Part shown: piece by piece, positions 13,961-20,989 of the stretch
Layout: every line of letters begins with the position of its first letter
Numbering within the stretch: position 1 is the stretch's first letter
Assembly: GCA_041306005.1 (NCBI GenBank)
Contig: JBFYKJ010000085.1
Span: 1 to 21,917 of the forward strand
Length of the DNA stretch: 21,917 nucleotides
DNA from: JBFYKJ01 sp041306005
GTDB taxonomy: Archaea > Altiarchaeota > Altiarchaeia > JAFGQM01
Direction: 5' to 3'
Made by a program: the position numbers and the translations under genes
The notes under the pieces: generated by a model
Seen by the model: only the letters and a program-made list of their open reading frames with translations
Told to the model about the DNA's origin: nothing
Database searches by the model: none

Positions 13961-14171
13961 GTAGGGCACTGCGAGCGTGTTAATTAGCGTGTTAATTAAC
14001 TTAGCGCAGCCTGTGGTTTTAGCCCTTTTAGCCGTTGGACTGCACATTGGCCGCAGTAAACCGGGGACCGATGACTGAAGACGCCCCTTACCCAAGACTC
14101 CAGACTGAAGACACAAGACAGATGACCACCGCTCACCGCTCACAGGGAGGGGGGCTTTTTAAGATACCTCG
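13961..14171. other. Intergenic region with tandem and dispersed short repeats
   Basis: These 211 nt have no convincing gene. The 12-mer gcgtgttaatta is tandemly duplicated at 13975-13998. Between about 14068 and 14125 there are repeated ctgaagac/agact words resembling those in the hairpin after radA (18485-18536). A TATA-like ctttttaagata at 14154-14165 precedes the rpa gene. No tRNA or C/D-box RNA could be recognised. Confidence 0.5.
13975..13998 (+). repeat. Tandem 12-nt repeat just after the LolA-like gene pair
   Basis: Two adjacent perfect copies of gcgtgttaatta start 15 nt after the stop at 13960. The unit is A+T-rich and may lie within the transcription termination zone of the upstream operon. 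Confidence 0.75.
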
Positions 14172-15998
14172 GTGAAATTAGGGGGGAAGCGACATCAAAC
14201 GGCGCACAAAGTGACACCAGAACAGCGCATCAGGAACATCTGCGAGGCGAGCGGCCTTGGAGAGGGGGAGATTAGGGAGCTCATAGAGCGGAAGAAGGAA
14301 GAGGCAGCAGGCCTGCTGACCGACCACGGCGCCATGTATGCCCTTGAGAAGGAGTACGGCATCGGCGGGGACAACGAGGCGGCTGAATACACCCCCATAA
14401 CGGACCTGAAGAGCGGCATGAGCAACGTCAGCGTTGTCGCGGTCATCAGGGACATGCGCCCGATAAAGAAGTTCCAGACCGAGAAGAGGTCGGGCCAGCT
14501 CGCGAGGATGGTGCTCGCCGACGCCGGGGGCGAGGCGAATGCCGTGTTCTGGGACAAGGCGGCCGAGATAGCCAATTCGGACAAGATAAAGCTAGGTTCT
14601 TTGATAGCGATAAGGAACGGTTACACTAGGGAGGGCCTGGACAAGAAGCCGGAGATACACGTTGGCGGGCTGTCCCGCGTGTTCCTCGACCCGAAGAATG
14701 TGGACCCGAAAGTATTGAAGGGCATGCCGAAGGTGGAGGCGGACAAGCTAAAGAAGATAGGGGAGCTGAAAGAAGGGGACGTCGCCTCGACGCAGGGGAA
14801 GGTATTATACTTATATGAGAAGTCGGAATTCGACCGCGCTGATGGGAGAAAGGGGCAAAGGTCGAGCATGATAATAGGGGACGAGACCGGGAAATTGAGG
14901 GTGGTCCTATGGGACGCAAATGCCGACCTGATAAGCGGGTTTGGGGAGGGCGGCGCGGTCAGGGTCGAATCAGGGCAGGTCCGCCAGGGCAACAGGGGCC
15001 TTGAGATACACATAGGGTCAAGGGGGCGGGTAGTGCCGTCGGATGCCAAGATAGATGTAGAGGCGGGTGCAGCAGGCTCCGAGGCAAAGACCCTCAAGAT
15101 AGCCGAGATACAGCCCAGCCTGCAGAACGTTTCGGTCGCGGGCAGGGTGATGAGGATACTCCCGATAAAGGAGTTCACGTCGGGCGAAAGGTCCGGAAAG
15201 CTCGCGTCGCTGATACTAGTGGACGAGACCGGCACGACAAGAGCGGTGCTCTGGAACGAGAAGACCGAACTCGCCAAGGACCTCAAACAGGGCGACGTCG
15301 TGATGATACGGAACGGGTACACAAAGCAGAGCCTGAACGGGGAGGCGGAAGTGCATCTCTCACAGAGGGGCTCGCTTTCAGTGAACCCGGCGGATGTTTC
15401 AATCCCCGAGATGCCGGCGCTCATGAACATGCACGCTACGGAGAAGAGCATAGGCGACGTGCAGCCGGATGACAAGAATTTGAGCTTGACGGGCAAGATA
15501 GAGGACGTCGACCGCGGGAAAGTCGTCTTTGAGATATGCTCCGAATGCGGCGCGAGGATAGAGAACGTCGCCGGGGAGTGGCTCTGTGATGTCTGCGGCG
15601 AGACGGAACCGGCTTATGGCATGGTCGTGAGCTGCTCGATCTCCGACGGCAGCGGCGATGTCCGGGCGGTCTTCTACAGGGATCTCGCAGAAGAGCTCAC
15701 CGGCATGAGCGTTCCGGACGTGCTCAACCTCATAGGCCAAAGCGGGAACGAGATGGAGCCCGTGTCCCAGATAAGGGGCGAGCTCGTGGGAAAGACCGTC
15801 AGGATTACCGGGAACGCCCGGTACAACGACTACCAGGACAAGCTGGAAGTGATAGCCACCTCGATCTCCGAGGTATCATCCTCAAACACGCCCAAGAAGT
15901 CTGCCTCCAAGAAAAAGGAGGATCTCCCAGAGGTGGTGCCAAAAGAGCTCCTAGGTGACGAAGATATCGACATCGAGGAGATCACCCTGGAGGAATGA
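14172..15998 (+). CDS. rpa: Replication protein A-like ssDNA-binding protein, four OB folds with zinc finger
   Basis: It coats single-stranded DNA during replication, repair and recombination and cooperates with RadA. Four OB folds are visible at about residues 73-172, 194-288, 307-405 and 425-585. OB1 and OB3 are internal duplicates (NVSVVAVIRDMRPIKKF versus NVSVAGRVMRILPIKEF; both have RNGYT). The last OB carries a zinc finger with C456, C459, C472 and C475 (CSEC...CDVC). This layout matches the single-chain multi-OB euryarchaeal RPA of Methanocaldococcus. The Lys/Ser-rich tail is followed by an acidic end (DEDIDIEEITLEE), which could be a partner-binding peptide. The start given is GTG at 14172. 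A GTG at 14211 (TPEQRIRNICEASG) suits the family N terminus better and agrees with a TATA-like box at 14154-14165. It overlaps radA by the ATGA at 15995-15998, so the two are translationally coupled. Confidence 0.93.
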   Translation: MKLGGKRHQTAHKVTPEQRIRNICEASGLGEGEIRELIERKKEEAAGLLTDHGAMYALEKEYGIGGDNEAAEYTPITDLKSGMSNVSVVAVIRDMRPIKKFQTEKRSGQLARMVLADAGGEANAVFWDKAAEIANSDKIKLGSLIAIRNGYTREGLDKKPEIHVGGLSRVFLDPKNVDPKVLKGMPKVEADKLKKIGELKEGDVASTQGKVLYLYEKSEFDRADGRKGQRSSMIIGDETGKLRVVLWDANADLISGFGEGGAVRVESGQVRQGNRGLEIHIGSRGRVVPSDAKIDVEAGAAGSEAKTLKIAEIQPSLQNVSVAGRVMRILPIKEFTSGERSGKLASLILVDETGTTRAVLWNEKTELAKDLKQGDVVMIRNGYTKQSLNGEAEVHLSQRGSLSVNPADVSIPEMPALMNMHATEKSIGDVQPDDKNLSLTGKIEDVDRGKVVFEICSECGARIENVAGEWLCDVCGETEPAYGMVVSCSISDGSGDVRAVFYRDLAEELTGMSVPDVLNLIGQSGNEMEPVSQIRGELVGKTVRITGNARYNDYQDKLEVIATSISEVSSSNTPKKSASKKKEDLPEVVPKELLGDEDIDIEEITLEE

Positions 15999-18478
15999 AG
16001 ATGACAAAGAATAAGATAGAGAATCTAGAGGAGTTGCCCGGCGTCGGGCCGGCGCTCGCCGACAAGCTCGTCGAGGCGGGCTATAAGGACATAATGGCGA
16101 TAGCGGCCGCTTCGGCCGGGGAGCTGAAAGAGGCTATAGGAATGGGCGAATCAACGGCCAAGAAGATCATAGCCGGCGCGCAGGACGCGCTGGAGATGGG
16201 CTTTGAGTCCGCGATCGAAGTGATGAAGAAGCGCGAGCAGGTGGGCAAGATAACCACGGGAAGCGCCGAGTTCAACAAGATAATGGGCGGGGGCATCGAG
16301 TCCCAGGCGATAACGGAATTTTACGGCAAGTTCGGGTCTGGGAAGTGTGTGGCCAAGGAAACGCCCGTCATCTACACGAACGACTCCCTTGCGCATCTGG
16401 AGACGATAGAGGGCGTGTACGAAAAGTACAGGGCGGTCTATGGTGAAGAGGCGTTCGATGGCGGGTACATAGTCAAGACGCCCCCTGTAAAAGTATTGGG
16501 GCTGACAAAAGACGGGATATTGCCTACGCAAGCGGAATCAATCTACAAAGAGCACGTCGAGAGGCTCTTTGAGATAACGACTGCAAGGGGCAGGGCAATG
16601 CGCGTCACAGGCCCGCACAAGCTGCTGTCCTTCAGGGACGGCATGGCCTGGGTGCCGGCCGGGATGCTGGAAATGGGAGACCTGATAGCGTGCCCGCGCA
16701 CGACCGCGCTGGAAGCCGACTGTGCCCTGACCGGGGACGACGCATATTTCCTGGGCATGTTCGCCGCCGAGGGGACCTCAAACCCGCTAAGCATCTCCAC
16801 CAGCTCCGCGGGGACGCGGGACTGGCTGGCCGGCTATGTGAAGGGGAAGTTCGGCTACGAGCCGACCATCCGGACGGACAAGCGCAGGAGCACCGCCGTG
16901 TACGCGATATTGCTAAGGAACAGCACTGCCAAACTCCTTGGAGGCCTGGAAAAGACGGACTCGGGGACCAAGTTCGTGCCGGAATCGGTATTATCCGGCG
17001 ATGCAGGCATAGTGTCCTCGTTCGTCGCGGGATACCTTGACGGGGACGGGTACATCAACAAGCTGCACATGGAGGCCGTCACAAAGAGCGAGAAACTGTC
17101 CTCCGGCGTGGCATACCTATTGATGCGGCTCGGGATATCGGCGACTATGCGGGAGAAGCACATAGACGGGCAAAGGTACTTTAGATTGTTTGTGGTAGGC
17201 AGGGACAGGGAGCTCCTTAACTCGCTGCCTTTCAAGGAGAAGCATGCGGGGTATGCGCCGAAGAACAGCGCATACGGGTATTCAGGCAGGATAATAGAGT
17301 TCCTGCAGGAGACCTACAATGCTTCGATTGGCGGCGGCCGGGGGCGGCTTGCTAAGGAGGTCGGCAGGAAGAAGAGCGGCAAAGACGCCTCCTACCACTA
17401 CCTGGTCCAAAAGGGGTACCGGGAGAAGTCGATGAGCGATGAGACGCTTGCGAAAGTCGCCAAGATATTCTATGACGGCCTTGAACAGCTGGACGAAGCC
17501 ATCGGCATCGCCGAAAAGCTGGAGTCCGCGACGCGCGAGGAGTTCTTAAGGCTGCATGCCCTCCTGCCGTTCGCGTTCCGCCCGCTGGCCGAAAGACTCG
17601 GAGCCACGAAGAGCTGCCTTGGCAACTACGCCAACAGGGGGCTCCCGAAGGATCATGAGACCAGGGTGCGGCTGAAGGCCGCGATCCTGGCGGAGCTTGA
17701 GGTGCGGAGGGAAAGGCTGGACTTTGGGCTGAAGACCATAAAGAACCTGTCGAACTTCAACTTCGACGAGATAAAGGGGGTCCGCGAGGTGGAGTACAAC
17801 GATTATGTGTACGACTTTGTCGTGCCGGAGGGCCACTCCTTCATCGGCGGGACGATGCCTACTGTCTTCCACAACACGCAGATGACCCACCAGCTCTCGG
17901 TGAACGTGCAGCTGCCAAAAGACAAGGGCGGCCTTGATGCAAACGCGCTGTACATAGACACCGAGGGCAGCTTCAGGCCGGAGAGGATAGTGCAGATGGC
18001 CGAAGCCCTTGAGATGGACCCGCAAGACGTCCTGTCGAGGATAACTGTGGGCAAGGCTTACAACAGCGACCACCAGATGCTTCTCGCGGAAAAGGCGGAG
18101 CAGATAGTGGACGACAACAACGTCAAGGTCGTGATAGTCGACTCGCTCACGAGCCACTTCCGGTCGGAGTATGTCGGAAGGGGGACTCTCGCCGAGAGGC
18201 AGCAGAAGCTGAACAGGCATCTGTCGGTCTTAGGAAAGATGGCTGATACGCACAACCTCGCGGTCATAGTCACAAACCAGGTAATGGCGTCGCCCGGGCT
18301 CCTCTTCGGCGACCCGACTGAGCCCGTGGGCGGCCACGTCCTCGGCCACAAGAGCACCTTCAGGATATACCTGAGGAAGGGGAAGGCGGAAAAGAGGGTC
18401 GGCAAGCTCATAGATGCACCGCACCTGCCGGACGCGGAGTGCGTGTTCAGCGTGACAGAGGACGGGATTGGAGATTAA
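15995..18478 (+). CDS. radA: RadA recombinase precursor with in-frame intein
   Basis: RadA is the archaeal Rad51/RecA recombinase; it forms filaments on ssDNA and catalyses strand exchange. The precursor has 827 aa; removing the intein (residues 118-627) leaves a 317-residue RadA, the usual length. The N-terminal helix-hairpin-helix domain (LEELPGVGPALADKLVEAGY, about residues 9-28) is present. The Walker A loop FGSGK is split by the intein directly after Lys117 and continues with TQMTHQL. ALYIDTEGSFRPERI, Walker B VKVVIVDS (Asp716) and AVIVTNQVMASPG are all intact. The start ATG overlaps the rpa stop; a second ATG at 16001 (MTKNKIENLEELPG) is equally plausible. The protein cannot bind ATP until spliced. 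It ends 81 nt before convergent rnhB, with a hairpin between them. Confidence 0.97.
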   Translation: MKMTKNKIENLEELPGVGPALADKLVEAGYKDIMAIAAASAGELKEAIGMGESTAKKIIAGAQDALEMGFESAIEVMKKREQVGKITTGSAEFNKIMGGGIESQAITEFYGKFGSGKCVAKETPVIYTNDSLAHLETIEGVYEKYRAVYGEEAFDGGYIVKTPPVKVLGLTKDGILPTQAESIYKEHVERLFEITTARGRAMRVTGPHKLLSFRDGMAWVPAGMLEMGDLIACPRTTALEADCALTGDDAYFLGMFAAEGTSNPLSISTSSAGTRDWLAGYVKGKFGYEPTIRTDKRRSTAVYAILLRNSTAKLLGGLEKTDSGTKFVPESVLSGDAGIVSSFVAGYLDGDGYINKLHMEAVTKSEKLSSGVAYLLMRLGISATMREKHIDGQRYFRLFVVGRDRELLNSLPFKEKHAGYAPKNSAYGYSGRIIEFLQETYNASIGGGRGRLAKEVGRKKSGKDASYHYLVQKGYREKSMSDETLAKVAKIFYDGLEQLDEAIGIAEKLESATREEFLRLHALLPFAFRPLAERLGATKSCLGNYANRGLPKDHETRVRLKAAILAELEVRRERLDFGLKTIKNLSNFNFDEIKGVREVEYNDYVYDFVVPEGHSFIGGTMPTVFHNTQMTHQLSVNVQLPKDKGGLDANALYIDTEGSFRPERIVQMAEALEMDPQDVLSRITVGKAYNSDHQMLLAEKAEQIVDDNNVKVVIVDSLTSHFRSEYVGRGTLAERQQKLNRHLSVLGKMADTHNLAVIVTNQVMASPGLLFGDPTEPVGGHVLGHKSTFRIYLRKGKAEKRVGKLIDAPHLPDAECVFSVTEDGIGD
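16346..17875 (+). mobile_element. Intein with LAGLIDADG homing endonuclease, inserted in the RadA P-loop
   Basis: The element encodes 510 residues that splice out of RadA. Block A begins with nucleophile Cys118 (CVAKETPVIYTND). Block B is MRVTGPHKLL with Thr205 and His208. The two endonuclease motifs are YFLGMFAAEG (residues 251-260, acidic Glu259) and FVAGYLDGDG (343-352, acidic Asp351). Block F is DFVVPEGHSFIGG and block G is TVFHN, with His626 and Asn627, followed by extein Thr. All residues needed for splicing and both acidic positions of the nuclease are present, so both activities look intact. The same insertion site (GSGK/T) is used by the Pyrococcus horikoshii RadA intein. About residues 520-575 form an extra region with a helix-turn-helix look (LAERLGATKSCLGNYANRGL). 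Confidence 0.96.
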
Positions 18479-18484
18479 GGTCTC

Positions 18485-18536
18485 CGGTCTGCAGTTTACG
18501 GTTCTCAGAAAACTGTGAACCGAAGACTGCAGACCG
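18485..18536. terminator. Long hairpin between convergent radA and rnhB
   Basis: The 24-nt arms 18485-18508 and 18513-18536 are inverted copies with 21 of 24 positions paired, around an AAAA loop. The outer arm starts cggtctgcag and the partner ends ctgcagaccg. It begins 6 nt after the radA stop and ends 23 nt before the rnhB stop, so it could end transcription from either side. Archaea usually terminate at T tracts, so it may instead be a dispersed palindromic repeat or mRNA 3'-end stabiliser. Confidence 0.65.
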
Positions 18537-18559
18537 CAATATTCCTCCAGAAAAAGCAA

Positions 18560-19204
18560 TCACCATTCAGTTAAGCGCAATTGCGCCTTGCGGTCTATGG
18601 TGGCCCACCTCTTCCTGACAAAGTCCGGGAAGCAGCGGTGCTTCTTCCAGTGCTCGTCGATCCACCTCTTGGTCACCGGGTCGCCGGGGTAGCCGCTGCC
18701 TAGGTCACCGTGGGTCTTTGAGAGTTCTTTTATCTCCCTGTCGCGGGTGACTTTGGCGAGTATCGATGCCGCGCCCGCCGAGAGGTGGTTCAAATCGGCC
18801 TTGTGCTCCGCATGCATCTTAGGCTGTTTCTTGCAAAGGTTTAGGATATTTTGCGCATAGCGCGCGGGGATCGTGTCCGGGCAGTCGACGTAACAGACGT
18901 CGGGGGTTATGTCCAGGAGGTCTATCATCTCTGCAGTTTTTATCGCCTCGACGTCGTTTAAGGAAGCGGTCTTCATCCACTCGTTGATGTCAGAAGCGCT
19001 TAGCGAGAGTATCCGGTGGTCGAGGGCGGTTTCTTTTATCTCGTCGAACAGTTCTTCCCGGGTGCCCGCATCGAGGAGCTTGGAATCTGTCACGCCCAGC
19101 TGTTTTAACCGCTTCTCGCCCTTTTCATCTACGACTACCGCGGCAAACACCATCGGGCCTATGACAGGCCCTCTTCCCGCCTCGTCGATACCGCAGATGA
19201 GCAT
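18560..19204 (-). CDS. rnhB: Ribonuclease HII
   Basis: It cleaves the RNA strand of RNA/DNA hybrids and removes ribonucleotides misincorporated in DNA. It is metal-dependent and cytoplasmic. The 214-residue length is typical of archaeal enzymes. The first motif GIDEAGRGPVIGPMVFA gives catalytic Asp7 and Glu8. VTDSKLL (about residues 38-44), YVDCPD (Asp107) and EHKADLNHLSAGAASILAKV (Asp137) supply the other active-site residues. GSGYPGDPVTKRWIDEHW (about 168-186) is the conserved C-terminal substrate-binding segment. The start ATG at 19204 places the first motif at the usual distance from the N terminus. It converges on radA across the hairpin. The DUF2330-like gene lies 68 nt upstream on the same strand and may or may not share a transcript. 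Confidence 0.96.
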   Translation of the reverse strand: MLICGIDEAGRGPVIGPMVFAAVVVDEKGEKRLKQLGVTDSKLLDAGTREELFDEIKETALDHRILSLSASDINEWMKTASLNDVEAIKTAEMIDLLDITPDVCYVDCPDTIPARYAQNILNLCKKQPKMHAEHKADLNHLSAGAASILAKVTRDREIKELSKTHGDLGSGYPGDPVTKRWIDEHWKKHRCFPDFVRKRWATIDRKAQLRLTEW

Positions 19205-19272
19205 GGTTAGGTTATGGGTTTAAGGAGAAAAGATATCCAAGCGGGCGGCGATATTGGGTTTTGACTCCGCGG

Positions 19273-20739
19273 CTAATAGTCGGCGGTGCAGTGGCCGTCA
19301 ACGCATTTGCCATAGATGCCGCAACCATGTCCGATACACTGTGCGTCGTCAGCGCAACTCTGTGCGCGACATAGTAGTCTATCTATATGTCCGCCGTTAT
19401 AATCGTCCTCCACCCAGCGGCCCTGTTGTGGCGCGGACCCGAATGCCGCTATCACGCCTGCCAGGAGCAGGAAGAAGACTATGAATAGCGTTATGAATGC
19501 CAACCTAAGATCCTTGGCCGCCTTGTTGCGCTTCAGGCACCAGAGCGCGACGATGATGAATGCGGCTATCGTCAGGATGTTGGCAAGCCCTATGAGCACC
19601 AGGGTCCTCTGCGGCACACCCTGCTTGTAGAACACCATGTTGCCGGCTATGAGCGAGGCGGCGCATGACACGACAAGCGCGAGCAGGATGAAGAATAGGA
19701 CCTCGTTCCTGTAGACGGCCTCCGCAAGGGACACACCGAAAGGCTGTGAGTTCTGTATCCAGAGGTCCTCGTAGAACCTGCTGGAGTCGGTGTTTATAGC
19801 TATCTGCGTGAACCTCCTTTGCATCTCGGTATCGGCCCGATCATTGGTGTAGTAGTTGACCTGCGTGCCGCCGGCTATTTCCTCATACACCTTGGGCGAT
19901 ACGTAGCCGAACACATAGATGTTCACCGGTATGGTCCTGCCGCCGTACAGGCTCGTCGGCTTCAGCGGGAAGTAGAGTTCGGAGGTCGGGAACGTGACCG
20001 AGACCGCAATGAGCCGCTTACTGGCGGCCTGGTGCCGCTCCCGGAACTCTGTGTAATTCGAAAGCCAGCCGACGACGAACGAGTACTCCTTGCCCGTATA
20101 AAAATCGAGCAGGCTCACCGCATCCTGCGGCAGGGCAAAGCCCCGCGCGTTGAGGTAGTCCCGCAGGTCCGTGCCGCTCTCGGCGCTCACAAGCTCGGCC
20201 GTGATGCCGTAGAGCTCCGCACGCTGGTAGACCGTGACGCCGCCCGTGGCGTTGCTTAGCATCTGCACGCCGCCGCCGGCAGCCTTCGAAAAGCCAGCCG
20301 TGGACGTTGACATGCCCGATATCAAGTACCTTAGCGTCGGCACGATGAGCAAATCAGGCAGGGTAAATGCGATTTTATAGACCCTCTCCTTCGCTTTTAT
20401 AATGAGGTCGTCGCCGGAAAACTGCGGCACGTCCAGGTTCAGGTTCATGTTAGAATCCTGAGGGCGGGCCGGAACCGGGAATATCCAGACCGCCTCCTCT
20501 GCATCGGCGGAGTCCCTGACGGCCACTGCGATGCTTAGCCTTTCCTTGCCGTTGTTGTAGTCTATCAGCGCTGTCTGCCCCTCCTCGGCCAGCAGGGACC
20601 ACTCGCTTTGGGTTAGGCCCGTGTCCGGCTCGACGTAATGGCGGCGCATCCAGATCCCGCCATCTGCGGAGATTAATGGTATGAGAAGCAGCGCAAGCAC
20701 TATCGAAGCCGCGAACCCGGCTTTGGATATTCGGCGCAT
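19273..20739 (-). CDS. DUF2330-like exported membrane protein with C-terminal Cys-rich tail
   Basis: Biochemical role unknown. The 488-residue product starts with a signal peptide (MRRISKAGFAASIVLALLLI, probable cleavage before DGG). The ectodomain has the pattern QTALIDYNNGKERLSIAV...EEAVWIFPVPARPQ, which resembles DUF2330 proteins (a repeated feature there is a WxxPVP motif after a membrane-export signal). Three hydrophobic helices follow at about residues 352-377, 381-403 and 411-432. The C terminus is a compact Cys-rich tail (CRAQSCADDAQCIGHGC, then CVDGHCTADY) with eight cysteines. The basic loop KRNKAAKDLR between helices 2 and 3 suggests it is inside, which would put the Cys tail outside, but that conflicts with a simple three-helix topology from an external ectodomain. 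It is divergently oriented from the gene at 20990. Confidence 0.8.
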   Translation of the reverse strand: MRRISKAGFAASIVLALLLIPLISADGGIWMRRHYVEPDTGLTQSEWSLLAEEGQTALIDYNNGKERLSIAVAVRDSADAEEAVWIFPVPARPQDSNMNLNLDVPQFSGDDLIIKAKERVYKIAFTLPDLLIVPTLRYLISGMSTSTAGFSKAAGGGVQMLSNATGGVTVYQRAELYGITAELVSAESGTDLRDYLNARGFALPQDAVSLLDFYTGKEYSFVVGWLSNYTEFRERHQAASKRLIAVSVTFPTSELYFPLKPTSLYGGRTIPVNIYVFGYVSPKVYEEIAGGTQVNYYTNDRADTEMQRRFTQIAINTDSSRFYEDLWIQNSQPFGVSLAEAVYRNEVLFFILLALVVSCAASLIAGNMVFYKQGVPQRTLVLIGLANILTIAAFIIVALWCLKRNKAAKDLRLAFITLFIVFFLLLAGVIAAFGSAPQQGRWVEDDYNGGHIDRLLCRAQSCADDAQCIGHGCGIYGKCVDGHCTADY

Positions 20740-20756
20740 GCATAGATTAAGCGGGG

Positions 20757-20766
20757 GTTTTAAAAA
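20757..20766 (-). promoter_or_regulatory. TATA-like box of the DUF2330-like gene
   Basis: On the minus strand this reads CGCTTTTTAAAACC around positions 20769-20755, centred about 23 nt before the ATG at 20739. That is close to the spacing for a leaderless or very short-leader archaeal mRNA. No ribosome-binding site is seen. Confidence 0.5.
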
Positions 20767-20832
20767 GCGGCTGAGCGGGTCTAAGGAAGATTTAAGCGAG
20801 GGTTTGTGGTATCGGGGTAGGGGGTTATGGCA

Positions 20833-20905
20833 AAAATGTAGTACCTAACCGGTTTAAGGAAATGCATTTACTGACGCATGTTTTTGAGAAAATGTAGTAC
20901 CTAAC
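20833..20905. repeat. Pair of 17-nt direct repeats in a divergent intergenic region
   Basis: aaaatgtagtacctaac occurs at 20833-20849 and 20889-20905, 56 nt apart. Nearby are ggtttaagga (20851-20860), its exact inverse tccttaaacc (20943-20952) and a related gcttaaaccc (20914-20923). Just before the next ATG, ccggttaactac (20976-20987) is a partial inverse of gtagtacctaaccgg (20838-20852). The 250-nt spacer (20740-20989) otherwise holds no gene. It may be a shared operator for the two divergent genes or an uncharacterised repeat element. Confidence 0.7.
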
Positions 20906-20989
20906 TCGGGCTTGCTTAAACCCTGCGCACGAAAACGGGACTTCCTTAAACCTGGCAATAATTCTTATCCAGCCCCCGGTTAACTACAC

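Noticed and set aside
14060..14140. Possible C/D-box small RNA (gatgac and ctga words)
   Set aside because: The boxes do not match the RUGAUGA consensus and are not in the right order or spacing; the words look like part of a degenerate repeat.
13166..14143. 325-codon minus-strand open frame
   Set aside because: It is opposite the second LolA-like gene, which has a membrane helix and a paralogue next door. The antisense frame is His/Arg/Val-rich filler with no motif.
14621..15496. 291-codon minus-strand open frame
   Set aside because: It is opposite the OB-fold coding region of rpa and has Ser/Pro-rich sequence typical of a shadow frame.
16346..17875. Insertion that might inactivate radA
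   Set aside because: The insert is in frame, starts with Cys, ends His-Asn before Thr, and has all splicing motifs, so it is an intein and not a disruption.
20833..20905. Possible CRISPR array
   Set aside because: Only two 17-nt repeats with one spacer of 39 nt; no third copy and no cas genes in the window.
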